Notes under the pieces: model-generated
Databases searched by the model: none
Told to the model about the DNA's origin: nothing
What the model saw: the letters and a program-made list of their open reading frames with translations, nothing else
Source of the DNA: DATJHM01 sp963777355
GTDB lineage: Bacteria; Chloroflexota; Ktedonobacteria; Ktedonobacterales; Ktedonobacteraceae
DNA length: 64,000 bases
Direction: 5' to 3'
NCBI GenBank assembly: GCA_963777355.1
Contig: CAVZQK010000055.1
Span: 124,001 to 188,000 of the forward strand
Translations under genes and position numbers: made by a program
Part shown: piece after piece, positions 48,725-57,589 of the stretch
How the letters are laid out: each line of letters opens with the position of its first letter
Position numbering within the stretch: position 1 is the stretch's first letter

Positions 48725-48775
48725 ACAGAAGTCAAAGCGGGGCTTGAGGAGAAGATGGCCCGTTACAAGTAAAAA
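48681..48775 (+). repeat. direct duplication of the acetyltransferase 3' end
   Basis: GTCAAGGCGGGACTTGAGGA to TACAAGTAAA (from 48683) recurs with a period of 48 bases from 48731 with a few base changes, including the stop codon. The second copy is outside the coding frame. The differences show that it is not very recent. Confidence 0.75.
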
Positions 48776-48882
48776 ATGAATATGATGTAATCTCCACTTC
48801 TTCTGTAGAGATAATTTCTATTGGAGGATTTCCGTATTCACCACAGTATGAGAACGCTCTTTTATTAAGAAGGAGAAGGTTT

Positions 48883-49323
48883 ATGAAGTTTCGCGCCGTA
48901 ATTCAGCTGGAGCGTAAGACAGCCACAGGAATCCAGGTTCCAGAGGAGGTTGTCGCGAGTCTTGGACCGAGCAAGAAGCCAGCGGTCCGCGTCACGATTA
49001 AAGGCTACACATACCGAAGCAGCGTGGCATCTATGGGCGGAAAGTTTATGCTACCAGTCAGCGCGGAGAACCGGGCGGGCGCAGGTGTTAGCGCAGGCGA
49101 TGAAGTAGATGTTGAGATCGAGCTTGACACTGAGCCACGTGAGATAACGGTGCCACCCGACTTTTTAGAAGCGCTCGACGGTGATGCAGATGCCAAGCGA
49201 CACTTTGATAGATTGTCCTACAGCAACAAACAGCGATACACACTCTCAATCGAGGAAGCTAAGACAGCAGAGACGAGGCAACGACGCATCGCCAAAGCTG
49301 TTAAAGATTTGCGGGGGGAGTAG
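48883..49323 (+). CDS. DUF1905 / YdeI family protein
   Basis: 146 residues, ATG at 48883 behind AAGGAG. Residues ~1-95 are a DUF1905 beta-barrel (FRAVIQLERKTATGIQVPEE, KPAVRVTIKGYTYRSSVASM, GDEVDVEIELD). The C-terminus has the YdeI/OmpD-associated helical motif (PDFLEALDGDADAKRHFDRL then SNKQRYTLSIEEAKTAETRQ). These two domains are commonly fused. Function is unknown; the second is described in relatives as bacteriocin-protection-like. Confidence 0.87.
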   Translation: MKFRAVIQLERKTATGIQVPEEVVASLGPSKKPAVRVTIKGYTYRSSVASMGGKFMLPVSAENRAGAGVSAGDEVDVEIELDTEPREITVPPDFLEALDGDADAKRHFDRLSYSNKQRYTLSIEEAKTAETRQRRIAKAVKDLRGE

Positions 49324-49370
49324 TTTTACAACTTCTACTCTATTTATAGCTTTGGGCAGCGAAATCTCCC

Positions 49371-50285
49371 TCACCTGTGGTTTGTGAGATGGGGTGAAAA
49401 TGCCGTTTCGTGGAGAGCTCTCACAAAAAGCTGCACACTGTTCGCTGGCTTGAGCGGATAAAGTATCCCATAAGGAATCGTGTACGGCCAATCAACAGGA
49501 ATCGTGACCAGAGAGGGGTGAACATCTTTCCATCCGTCTAACGTCAGCAGAACGGCACCGCTTTCTTCACAGCGGTTGAACACCTCAATTGTATACTGAT
49601 GGGGTGCGTTCTTCATCTGAATGTCTGGGTGTTCCGTTCCTACATATTCCCGTATTTCGTCAATGAGCAGGCTATTGCCTGGTTGTATCATAACTAACCG
49701 CTCTCCATAGAGATCGGTTACAGAAAGTCTTTCCCTCCTGGCCAATGGATGTTCCCTTGAGACGGCGACACAGAAGTGATACTCCCCCAACTTGAGATCC
49801 TGAAAAGAGCTAGATCCATTCGTTCTCTCATACGCCCCGACCATGACATCAAAATCCTTGCCAATCGTGCGATAGACAGCGGGCCAGGACTCAACATTAT
49901 CATCAAAGGGAACAATCTTCATTTTGAACTGGGGATAGGTATCACTGATGGTATTCCATACCTCTAAGAGGACGTTACATGGGTTCAGCATTGAGCTGCC
50001 AACACGTATCATATGCGGATTTTTGTTAGCAGCTTGACGAGCGCGTACAACGGCTTTTTCTGAATACTGCATCAGAAACTTTGCATCATAATAAAAAGAA
50101 ATTCCAGCAGCAGTGGCTCTAATCCCATGATTGGTGCGTATCAAAAGTTGCACCCCAATCTGCGCTTCTAAGACATTCATTTGTTTCATAAGCGCAGTTG
50201 AGGAGAGATATAATTTCTCGGCTGCCTTTGAAAAGCTCCCGGAATCGATGACTTCTATGAACGCATGTAATACGTCATTTCCCAT
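49371..50285 (-). CDS. LysR-family transcriptional regulator
   Basis: 304 residues from the ATG at 50285, with AAAGGAAA upstream. The HTH is SFSKAAEKLYLSSTALMKQM (~residues 15-35), followed by the linker and a periplasmic-binding-like ligand domain (VGAYERTNGSSSFQDLKLGE, GERLVMIQPGNSLLIDEIRE). It is divergent from a short-chain dehydrogenase gene (50556) with ~270 bases between, which is the probable target and includes the operator. Confidence 0.88.
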   Translation of the reverse strand: MGNDVLHAFIEVIDSGSFSKAAEKLYLSSTALMKQMNVLEAQIGVQLLIRTNHGIRATAAGISFYYDAKFLMQYSEKAVVRARQAANKNPHMIRVGSSMLNPCNVLLEVWNTISDTYPQFKMKIVPFDDNVESWPAVYRTIGKDFDVMVGAYERTNGSSSFQDLKLGEYHFCVAVSREHPLARRERLSVTDLYGERLVMIQPGNSLLIDEIREYVGTEHPDIQMKNAPHQYTIEVFNRCEESGAVLLTLDGWKDVHPSLVTIPVDWPYTIPYGILYPLKPANSVQLFVRALHETAFSPHLTNHR

Positions 50286-50555
50286 AGCATTTCCTTTTGT
50301 ATAAACCATAGGTTCATGCCACTATAACTTTTTTCTTCTTCCCTGTCAACCATGCGGCTACTATAATTACCCTTGCAAGGAGCAATCCATCATCAGGGAT
50401 GGAAGATGCCATCGAACCATAAGCGGTAACGTAGGACAGAATAGAAGTTTTCTGGCACTTCGTATCTTTTCGCGAAAAGCCATTGAAAGGCTCATAGCGT
50501 AGCAAACTCCTACCAGACAAGCTTCTTCTGAAAAAGAGAAAGGGGATTTTTTCTT

Positions 50556-51281
50556 ATGGATATTCAAGGATAAAGTCGTGATCATTACAGGCGCATCCGA
50601 AGGCATTGGCCTGGCCACCGCACGTCTCTTTGCGGAGGCCGGAGCAAAGGTCGCACTTGCGGCACGTTCTGCCGATACCCTTCATACCATCGTCAATGAG
50701 CTTCATGAGCAACAGCGCGAGGCTAGCGCAATTCCCACCGATATGCGTAACAAGGATGCGATCAAGGCAATGGTAGACAGCGTTTTTCAGCAGTATGGAC
50801 GAATTGATATTCTCATCAATAATGCAGGACAATCCGTGCGTGGCAACGTCGCTGATGTAGATATCGATCAGTTTCGCGAGATTTTTGAACTCAACGTGCT
50901 GGGTCCTGTAGAAGCAATCCAGGCTACTGATCCCAAAGATGCGTCAAAACGGCGGAGGTCTGATCATCAACGTTAGCTCGTCATGTTACAAAAATGCACC
51001 TGCCCGCCATTGGTGCATACGCCGCGACAAAGGCCGCCCTCAATATGATCTCTGACACAGCACGAGAGGAGTTAGCTTCAGAGAATATTCGCATCACAAC
51101 GATGTTTCCTCATAGAACAGCGACGAATTTCGGCAAAAATAGCTTAGCAACTCCAAATACAAATCAGCAGGGTCCGCGACCAGCACAAGGCGGACCAGAA
51201 CCCGATAGTGCTGAAGCTGTGGCCCAGAAGATTCTCGAAGCAGCACGCAATGAGCCACACGATCAATATATGGATCATTAA
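50556..51281 (+). pseudogene. short-chain dehydrogenase/reductase, three one-base indels
   Basis: A ~240-residue SDR. An extra T at about 50571 separates the ATG at 50556 (MDIQG) from the Rossmann start KVVIITGASEGIGLATARLF. NNAGQSVRGNVADVDIDQF and LNVLGPVEAIQA follow in one frame. A second indel near 50935 leads to PKMRQNGGGLIINVSSS; a third near 50990 leads to LPAIGAYAATKAALNMISDT, with the catalytic Tyr/Lys of YxxxK in AYAATKA. It ends at 51281 (EPHDQYMDH). The three shifts sum to zero in length. It is divergent from the LysR gene. Confidence 0.8.
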
Positions 51282-51333
51282 GCATACCTCCAGGAAACGA
51301 TTGTGGACTCGGAAGAAGGGAAAGAGAGAAGCG

Positions 51334-52200
51334 ATGAACAACCAATTACACTTCGGCATTCAAGCTCCGCAACAGCATATCAGCTACCAACGACTGCTTG
51401 AGATCTGGTTAGAGGCAGACCGTGAACCCCTAATTGACCATATGTGGCTCTTCGACCACTTTATGCCTTTGGGAGGGAATCCAGATGGCCCCTGTTTTGA
51501 AAGCTGGACCTTGCTCGCAGCACTAGCCGCACAGACAGAGCGGGTGCGTCTGGGACATCTAGTGACGGGCATTACGTATCGTAATCCCGCCATTCTGGCC
51601 AGACAAGCCGTCACGGTGGACCATATATCGAGAGGGAGGCTCAACTTTGGCATAGGAGCCGCCTGGCATGAACAAGAACATCAGGGCTATGGCCTGGCCT
51701 TTCCGAGCGCCGCCGAACGAGTCAGACGGCTCGATGAAGCCTGCCAGATCTTCCGGCAACTTTGGACGGAGACCGGCCCGACCTTTGAGGGCCGCTACTA
51801 TCAATTACACGAGGCCCATAGCGAACCGAAGCCCCTGCAAAAGCCGTTTCCGCCGATCATTATTGCCGCAGGAGGCGAGCAAATGCTTCGGCTCGTTGCC
51901 AAACATGCGAATGTGTGGTGTGCTGTGGCTCAAACAGCCGAGGATTTTCGCGAGAAGAACACTCGTCTGACGCAGTACTGCGAAGCCAGCGGGCGTGACC
52001 CCGGCACGCTTGAACGCTTAGCCTCGTTTATAATCAGTCCGGCTGATGAGACTTTTCGTCAAGCACATGAGACGGCGCAAAGCTTTATTGAGGCCGGGGC
52101 AACCCATATTGTCTTAAATATCGCTGCATTCTACCAACAGGAAGAGATTATCCCACGTCTGCTTCATGAAATCATCAAACCGCTCAAGCAGAGTAGTTAG
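51334..52200 (+). CDS. LLM-class F420-dependent oxidoreductase
   Basis: 288 residues from the ATG at 51334, 50 bases after the SDR. A TIM-barrel luciferase-like fold: HFGIQAPQQHISYQRLLEIW, LWLFDHFMPLGG-like segment, RLGHLVTGITYRNPAILARQ, and the F420-binding region GRLNFGIGAAWHEQEHQGYG. PKPLQKPFPPIIIAAGGEQM and LRLVAKHANVWCAV are conserved in this family. It probably uses F420 to oxidise or reduce an unknown alcohol or aldehyde. It may form an operon with the SDR. Confidence 0.87.
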   Translation: MNNQLHFGIQAPQQHISYQRLLEIWLEADREPLIDHMWLFDHFMPLGGNPDGPCFESWTLLAALAAQTERVRLGHLVTGITYRNPAILARQAVTVDHISRGRLNFGIGAAWHEQEHQGYGLAFPSAAERVRRLDEACQIFRQLWTETGPTFEGRYYQLHEAHSEPKPLQKPFPPIIIAAGGEQMLRLVAKHANVWCAVAQTAEDFREKNTRLTQYCEASGRDPGTLERLASFIISPADETFRQAHETAQSFIEAGATHIVLNIAAFYQQEEIIPRLLHEIIKPLKQSS

Positions 52201-52322
52201 TAAAAAATAGCGATATCAGACAAGACAATCTCCTAAATACACTCGTCAGAGGCCATTTGCAAGATGGGCAACCTCCGGCGAGAGTGTTATGGAGACCGAG
52301 ATCTTACGATGGCCTGGGATTG

Positions 52323-53144
52323 TTATTTCCCAGAATGGCGTTTAATTACGCGTTCATTGGCGATCATAACCTTTTCAGCGTTCTCGGCATCCGCCACGAC
52401 CTCGTAGCCGCCAAAGAGAAAAGGCTGAATAAAGAAGTCCTGGGCCAGAATATGATGGATACCATAATGGGGATGGCGATGATGGATATCGCAGAGAACC
52501 ATAATATTCTCCTCTGAATCGATAAAAGCTTCAAGGCTGGCGTGATCTTTGACCTGAGGGAAGATGACATGGACTTTGCGCGGATCACAGGCATTGAGCA
52601 GGCTGCGCTCTATGGGATAGTGATGGGTCTCGATAGCCTGAGCGCGGAAAGGATTCTCACTCTGAGTATGCAGAGTTGTATTGCGCACGCCACAGATGGC
52701 GCAGGGGGTATCAAGAGTAAAGACCAGGTGATGATGGGTACGGGCATAGATGGGAGTATCCTCACGGGGAGGATGGGGAGGGGTCATCTCAATCTGCGCG
52801 ACCTCGTAGGTGGTGGCGTGGACATGCGAAAGTGTGACCTCGGTTGGAGCGCCATTTCCGTTCCGTTCAACCTCTTTGACGCGGATATCCTCGGTAATGC
52901 GCTTATGCACCTCGGTAGTTTGAAAGTCTTTCCCCTTTTTGACGTGGACATCCTCTTCAATATCCTCTTTGACACGCGTCCGCTTCACTCCCTGGCTGGT
53001 TGCGTGTATATTTTCCGTCTCAATATGCTCATGGGTCTGAGTATTGTGTGGTGGCGTGTGATGAGCAGCCTGAGGTGTTAATTGTAAGTGGTCGAGGCCA
53101 GGCACAGCCTTGAGCAGATTATTGAAGCGTAACGGTTTAAACAT
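52323..53144 (-). CDS. HNH-type endonuclease-like protein with charged N-terminus
   Basis: 273 residues, ATG at 53144 behind AAGGA. Residues ~20-130 are highly charged and repetitive (KRTRVKEDIEEDVHVKKGKD, HKRITEDIRVKEVERNG) with no recognisable fold. The C-terminal half has a zinc/HNH-like pattern: CAICG, then ETHHYPIERSL and finally IMVLCDIHHRHPHYGIHHI. This arrangement resembles an HNH nuclease, but the metal site is an inference. It is followed by a ~120-base gap to the LLM gene and is convergent with it. Confidence 0.65.
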   Translation of the reverse strand: MFKPLRFNNLLKAVPGLDHLQLTPQAAHHTPPHNTQTHEHIETENIHATSQGVKRTRVKEDIEEDVHVKKGKDFQTTEVHKRITEDIRVKEVERNGNGAPTEVTLSHVHATTYEVAQIEMTPPHPPREDTPIYARTHHHLVFTLDTPCAICGVRNTTLHTQSENPFRAQAIETHHYPIERSLLNACDPRKVHVIFPQVKDHASLEAFIDSEENIMVLCDIHHRHPHYGIHHILAQDFFIQPFLFGGYEVVADAENAEKVMIANERVIKRHSGK

Positions 53145-53527
53145 GAACTATCCTTCCTGACAACAAAACGGCAATTCGGTGAACGCAGATGAGAAGACCA
53201 CCATTTACGTCGCGTTCTCACTGGATTTTGCATCCTCTGGGCTACGAAGATGCATCTACCCACAAATGGATATGATGGATAGGCTGGAGAAAGCTCATCT
53301 ATCATAAAGGGCTAAATACGTGTTGTCAAGCGAAAAAAGTGAACAAAGATGAGTGCTTTATGAGTGTAACATTAAATTTATACTTTCATTCCACAACTCC
53401 TCTATCTCTAAAAAATAGCTAGTTTATCGTCTATTAGATAGAACCAATTATGTAGATTTTTCAAAGTAAGGTGTACAATAAGAAATAGACCGAAGCTAAA
53501 AGCTCATGTGGATGGAAGGAGAAAACC
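53145..53527. other. intergenic region between divergent genes
   Basis: About 380 AT-rich bases between the HNH-like gene and the lipoprotein gene. Nothing beyond promoter-like AT tracts was recognised. Confidence 0.35.
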
Positions 53528-54218
53528 ATGTCCATCATGTCACTTCATCGTTTTCAAGGTGTGCTTCTGTGCACAATCGTTCTTAGTCTCACAATTTTGC
53601 TTTCAGCGTGTTCGGGCGTTGCCAATGGTACTGGACCGTCCACGACTGGCACTACGGCCACGACCACCACGACCACAACCGCAACGCAAGTACCACCAGC
53701 GGCGACTCAAGCAGCAGTCCCTACAACCGCAGCAGTCGCGTTTAAAGCAGGTGGCATCTCATTCATAGGTCCTGTAAAGAGCATTACGAGCAGCAGCCTT
53801 AGCCATGAGCGCTCCCAACGGGCAGCTCTACACGCTGGCGATCTCTGCCCAGACTGATCGATCAGCCTTTGGCGGAAATCTGCCATCGGTAGGAACCTCT
53901 GTCAATATGGACGCAATCATCAACCCTGATGGGAGCTTCACAGCAACGATACTGAAGCCAGCAGTACAAGGCGACCCGGACCTGAACGTTATAGCGTATA
54001 CAGGCATTACGACAAGTGCGATTGGAGCTGATCGTGTGCTTCACTTCACAGCTGGCAATAAGAGCTATACCTTCACTCTTCCTACTACAGCCGATCTAAG
54101 CGATTTTGGAGGAAATGCGCAGGCCATCGGCAATAATGTAGCGGTCAAAGTGAAAGTGCAAGTTCCAACAAACGTCGTTGTCAGTGTCGGAAACGCCAGT
54201 GGGAGCGCTAATGGATAG
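53528..54218 (+). pseudogene. Thr/Ala-rich lipoprotein, one-base frameshift
   Basis: ATG at 53528 behind GGAAGGAG. A lipoprotein signal peptide (LLCTIVLSLTILLSACSG) is followed by a Thr-rich linker (TTGTTATTTTTTTATQVPPA), probably surface-exposed. After SFIGPVKSITSSS one extra base near 53800 shifts the frame, and the ordered domain continues (APNGQLYTLAISAQTDRSAF, TATILKPAVQGDPDLNVIAY, VKVKVQVPTNVVVSVGNASG) to 54218. Length is one more than a multiple of three. The domain resembles a small beta-sandwich; function unknown. Confidence 0.65.
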
Positions 54219-54341
54219 CGAGAGAGTTGATTAGACCTGGAAAGCCCTGAGTTGTGCGAGATTGGTCAGCAGAGGGCAGGGAGAGCCATCACCCAGATGA
54301 AACTTTCTGTTCTTGCAACAGAAACATCCCCTGACTTGATC

Positions 54342-54974
54342 TCAATCCTTCTCTGGCATAGGAGTCTCATACCCCTGTGCAGAGAGATAGCCATAAAACG
54401 CAAAGCGGCAAAACCAGATTGCGATTTGTCTGGGAGTATAGCTCTTTTCGCTCTCCAGCCACCAGACAATGGTGCCGATCAGGACATGTGAGAGTTGCAG
54501 GCCAGCGAGTTCCTGGGGAATCGCTGGCTCGATCTGTTGCCTGGATTCCACCTGTTGTTCATACTGTCTCGCGCGCTCAAGCATAAGTTTTAGGGTGTGC
54601 TCACGCATCCTGGCTGCAAACCACGAACTCCCGTTTTTCCCCAGCATCGCTCTGTAGAGCCGGGCATGTTCAGCGACATGCTCAAATAACTGTATCCAGA
54701 TCTCTGGTGGGTTCTCAGTATCACTAATATCTTTGTGGAAGGGCTTCATATTTTCCACCAATTGAGTCGTTGTTTCCTCAAAGATCCTTGCCACCAGATC
54801 GTATTTATCCTGATAATGGCGATAGAACGTGGCCCGGTTGATCATGGCTCGTTCGGCAATATCGCCCACCGTAATGGCCTCGAACCCTTTCTCTGTAATC
54901 AATTCGATCATCGCTTCTTGCAAAAATTTATGGGTGCGCCGAATGCGCAAATCTGTCTGTTCTTCGTGCGACAT
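54342..54974 (-). CDS. TetR/AcrR-family regulator, divergent from epimerase gene
   Basis: 210 residues from the ATG at 54974, with AAAGAGGGA upstream. The HTH is VGDIAERAMINRATFYRHYQDKYDLV (~residues 30-55). The C-terminal domain is of the TetR_C_8-like type (QPEIPQELAGLQLSHVLIGT-like helix, YTPRQIAIWFCRFAFYGYL). It is divergent from the NAD-dependent epimerase gene at 55163, and three TGTAACA-like boxes lie between, suggesting repression of that gene and itself. Confidence 0.88.
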   Translation of the reverse strand: MSHEEQTDLRIRRTHKFLQEAMIELITEKGFEAITVGDIAERAMINRATFYRHYQDKYDLVARIFEETTTQLVENMKPFHKDISDTENPPEIWIQLFEHVAEHARLYRAMLGKNGSSWFAARMREHTLKLMLERARQYEQQVESRQQIEPAIPQELAGLQLSHVLIGTIVWWLESEKSYTPRQIAIWFCRFAFYGYLSAQGYETPMPEKD

Positions 54975-54993
54975 TTTTCCCTCTTTGTTGCAT

Positions 54994-55061
54994 ACGTAAC
55001 AAGAGACAAGATTTGATGCTTGCTCCATGTTACAGTCCAGGCTACACTGTCTATTGTAACA
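54994..55061. promoter_or_regulatory. candidate operators between TetR and epimerase genes
   Basis: TGTTACA (55028-55034) and TGTAACA (55055-55061) form an inverted repeat. A third similar box (ACGTAACAAG, 54994-55003) lies just upstream of the TetR start. The arrangement suits a divergently autoregulated repressor. Confidence 0.4.
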
Positions 55062-55162
55062 AGTTGATGTCTTTGCAGCAACTTGTCGCAACGAGAGACA
55101 CATGTGAGGCTCTGAGCTCTCATTGAAGAACACCTGTACTTAGATAAATGGAGGAATTTCCC

Positions 55163-56065
55163 ATGAAAGTTTTTGTTACCGGCGCAACCGGTTTTATCGG
55201 CTCCGCCATCGTCCGCGAGTTGTTGTCGGCGGGGCATCAGGTCCGAGGTCTCGCGCGCTCGGACAGCGCTGCGGCGTCGCTTGCCGCCGCCGGTGCAGAG
55301 GTGCAGCGAGGCACGCTCGATGATCTTGACAGCCTGCGCAGCGGAGCGGCCACGTCCGATGGAGTCATCCACCTCGCGTACGTCCACGACTTCTCGCAAT
55401 ACGAGGCCGCAGCACGCACCGATCAGCGCGCCATCGCGACGCTCGGCGAGGAACTCAAGGGCTCTGACCGGCCCCTCGTCATCACTTCAGGGACTGCCCT
55501 TCTCCCCTGGGGCCGCCTCGTGACAGAAGAGGACACACCCGATGCCGGGAGATTCACATCGGTCCGGGGCGCAGCGGAAGAGGTAGCCCTCTCGTTCGCC
55601 ACACGAGGCGTGCGAGTATCAGTAGTGCGGCCCGCGCCGTCGGTTCACGGAGAAGGAGATCACGGTTTCGTCGCAACCCTGATCGGCATCGCCCGCGAGA
55701 AGGGCGTCTCCGGCTACATCGGCGACGGGTCCAACCGCTGGCCCGCCGTGCACCGGCTCGATGCCGCGCACCTGTTCCGACTGGCAGTAGAAGCCGCTCC
55801 AGCTGGCTCGCGACTGCATGCAGCCGGTGAGGAAGGAGTGCCATTGCGTAGCATCGCTGAGGCTATCGGCCATCAGCTGAAGCTACCAGTCGTCAGCATC
55901 GCCGCCGAAGACGCTAGCGATCACTTCGGCTGGTTTTCAGGTATAGTATCGGTCGACAACCCAACGTCGAGCGTACTGACCCAGGAGCGCCTGGGATGGC
56001 AACCAAAGGGGCCTTCACTGATCGCGGACATCGAACAAGGTCACTACTTCAATCACGAGATGTGA
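55163..56065 (+). CDS. NAD-dependent epimerase/dehydratase family (atypical SDR) protein
   Basis: 300 residues from the ATG at 55163 (GGAGG upstream). Rossmann start MKVFVTGATGFIGSAIVREL, then GVIHLAYVHDF and RLVTEEDTPDAG. There is no clear catalytic YxxxK where expected, as in the NmrA/atypical branch. The ending QERLGWQPKGPSLIADIEQG is common in such proteins. Codon use is visibly richer in G and C than neighbouring genes, suggesting acquisition from a high-GC donor. It is likely regulated by the divergent TetR gene. Confidence 0.87.
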   Translation: MKVFVTGATGFIGSAIVRELLSAGHQVRGLARSDSAAASLAAAGAEVQRGTLDDLDSLRSGAATSDGVIHLAYVHDFSQYEAAARTDQRAIATLGEELKGSDRPLVITSGTALLPWGRLVTEEDTPDAGRFTSVRGAAEEVALSFATRGVRVSVVRPAPSVHGEGDHGFVATLIGIAREKGVSGYIGDGSNRWPAVHRLDAAHLFRLAVEAAPAGSRLHAAGEEGVPLRSIAEAIGHQLKLPVVSIAAEDASDHFGWFSGIVSVDNPTSSVLTQERLGWQPKGPSLIADIEQGHYFNHEM

Positions 56066-56633
56066 TGTCCAGGCAGGGTGGTCTAACCGATGCGACGACA
56101 AGTCTTTTGTCGTGGAAAGGTGAAGGCCTCCCGACGTCAAGACGTCTCCTGGGGAAGCGGCCATCGTGCCCCTGAAAGGGGAGCAGCTTGCACTGCGCAG
56201 CACGCCGCTCCCCTGATCGGTAGACATGATTACCACACATATTGTTGCAACACACGCATGGTATCCCTACCTAGTGGTCAGTCCAGGTCGAAATTGACTG
56301 TCATTTGTCCGATAGAAACCCCCATGTGGCAAAGAAGCTACCGCGCTGTCAAGCATGTTCAGCAGATTGGCTCCGCCTCATAAGCTGACGTGACAGACGA
56401 AGCTCTTCTTTTGTCACCTGCCCTTTCTTTCCTCCACGCTGCTTTGCTGCTCTGGTGCCAAGATACATGGTAGAGGAGCCAGGAAATGCATCCAAAGCGT
56501 CGTCTTTCTGATATCTTCAAGCAAGAAGGACATGGACTTTTTTGATACGCCCGACGACCGACCAGAAGGCGTTGAGAAAGAAGAAGAAGGAAAAGACTAG
56601 TCCCCGGATGTCCCGTAGAAAGGTAGATCATCA
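56066..56633. other. gene-free region with hairpin and left inverted-repeat end
   Basis: About 570 bases with no gene. It contains a hairpin with arms AGGGGAGC and GCTCCCCT (near 56177-56217) and the left copy of the inverted repeat that frames the SMI1 gene. Confidence 0.45.
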
Positions 56634-57565
56634 ATGCAATCGGTTATAGACCTCTGGCAACGGATTGACCAATGGCTCGCCACGCATGCTCCTCGCATTC
56701 TGGAGGAGTTGAAGCCTGGAGCTTCCGAGGTAGACCTTGTGGAAGCGGAAGCCACACTTGGCTTTGCACTTCCTGAGGATTTTAAAGCCTCCTATCGCAT
56801 CCACAACGGAGGAGGCACCAGCCTTGTAGGATTGCTCGAAGGCATGACCGAGGGTCTTTCTCCCTTGAAGTGGCTTTCGGCTCACGAGGCTAGCAATGAG
56901 CCAGCAGACTTCGTGGCCAATCCTGAGCGGAAGCATCAGCCAGTCCAACCAGTCATGTGGCATCCTGGGTGGCTGGTGTTCGCCACAAACGCGGGGGGGA
57001 GTAGTTTTGGGAGTGACTTGTGTTTGGATCTGGCTCCAGCCGCTGGAGGACAGGTCGGTCAAGTGATCGAGTGGGAGCAGGGAGTCGGTCCCACGCTCGT
57101 CATTGCTCCGAGCTTCGAGGCCCTCCTCACCCAGTGGGCAGACTGGCTGACGGCAGACGTTTTCTATTTCGAGAACGAATATGGTCAGCACGGACTCGAA
57201 GCAACGCAAGATTGGCACAATGAACGGTTCATGCGTCGAGAAAGACCGAAGTGGAAAGAGACACAAGAGCAGGTGAACAGTGAGAAAGCCATGACAGGAT
57301 TCTTCTCCTATTGCCTAAGGTGCCAGGATATACGCGAGATAAAGAACCTCCAGGAAAGAGTCCTGAAGAGTGGCCAATTGGCACGCTTGGGCCAGTGCTC
57401 GGTCTGCGGAACAAGCATATTCGTCCCTGCTCGAAGATAGAGAGTCCTGAAAATGGCTCTTTACCTCAAGCTTGTTGAAGCGAGTGGGGCATGAATATAT
57501 GCCAGAACTTTCACGTTGCATGATCTCTATTCTGATCTCAAAAACGGACTGGACTGACCACTAGG
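56270..57565. mobile_element. putative non-autonomous element: 17-bp inverted repeats framing an SMI1/KNR4 gene
   Basis: CCTAGTGGTCAGTCCAG (56270-56286) and its perfect complement (57549-57565) flank a single gene. If the outer TA is the target duplication, the ends are TA-GTGGTCAGTCCAG, as in IS630/Tc1-type elements. There is no transposase inside. Mobilisation in trans is an inference. Confidence 0.4.
56634..57440 (+). CDS. SMI1/KNR4-family protein fused to a DUF5679 zinc-finger
   Basis: 268 residues, ATG at 56634. Residues ~15-195 are an SMI1/KNR4 domain: VDLVEAEATLGFALPEDFKA and YRIHNGGG, then the DLCLDLAPAAGGQVGQVIEW strand and the helix FEALLTQWADWLTA. Proteins of this superfamily often act as immunity proteins to contact-dependent toxins. 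The last ~50 residues match DUF5679: YCLRCQDIREIKNLQERVLK ... GQCSVCGTSIF, with Cys pairs CxxC and CxxC. The fusion is unusual. No toxin gene is adjacent. The gene is framed by an inverted repeat. Confidence 0.82.
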   Translation: MQSVIDLWQRIDQWLATHAPRILEELKPGASEVDLVEAEATLGFALPEDFKASYRIHNGGGTSLVGLLEGMTEGLSPLKWLSAHEASNEPADFVANPERKHQPVQPVMWHPGWLVFATNAGGSSFGSDLCLDLAPAAGGQVGQVIEWEQGVGPTLVIAPSFEALLTQWADWLTADVFYFENEYGQHGLEATQDWHNERFMRRERPKWKETQEQVNSEKAMTGFFSYCLRCQDIREIKNLQERVLKSGQLARLGQCSVCGTSIFVPARR

Positions 57566-57589
57566 CTCGTTCTGCTAGCTATGTCTCCC

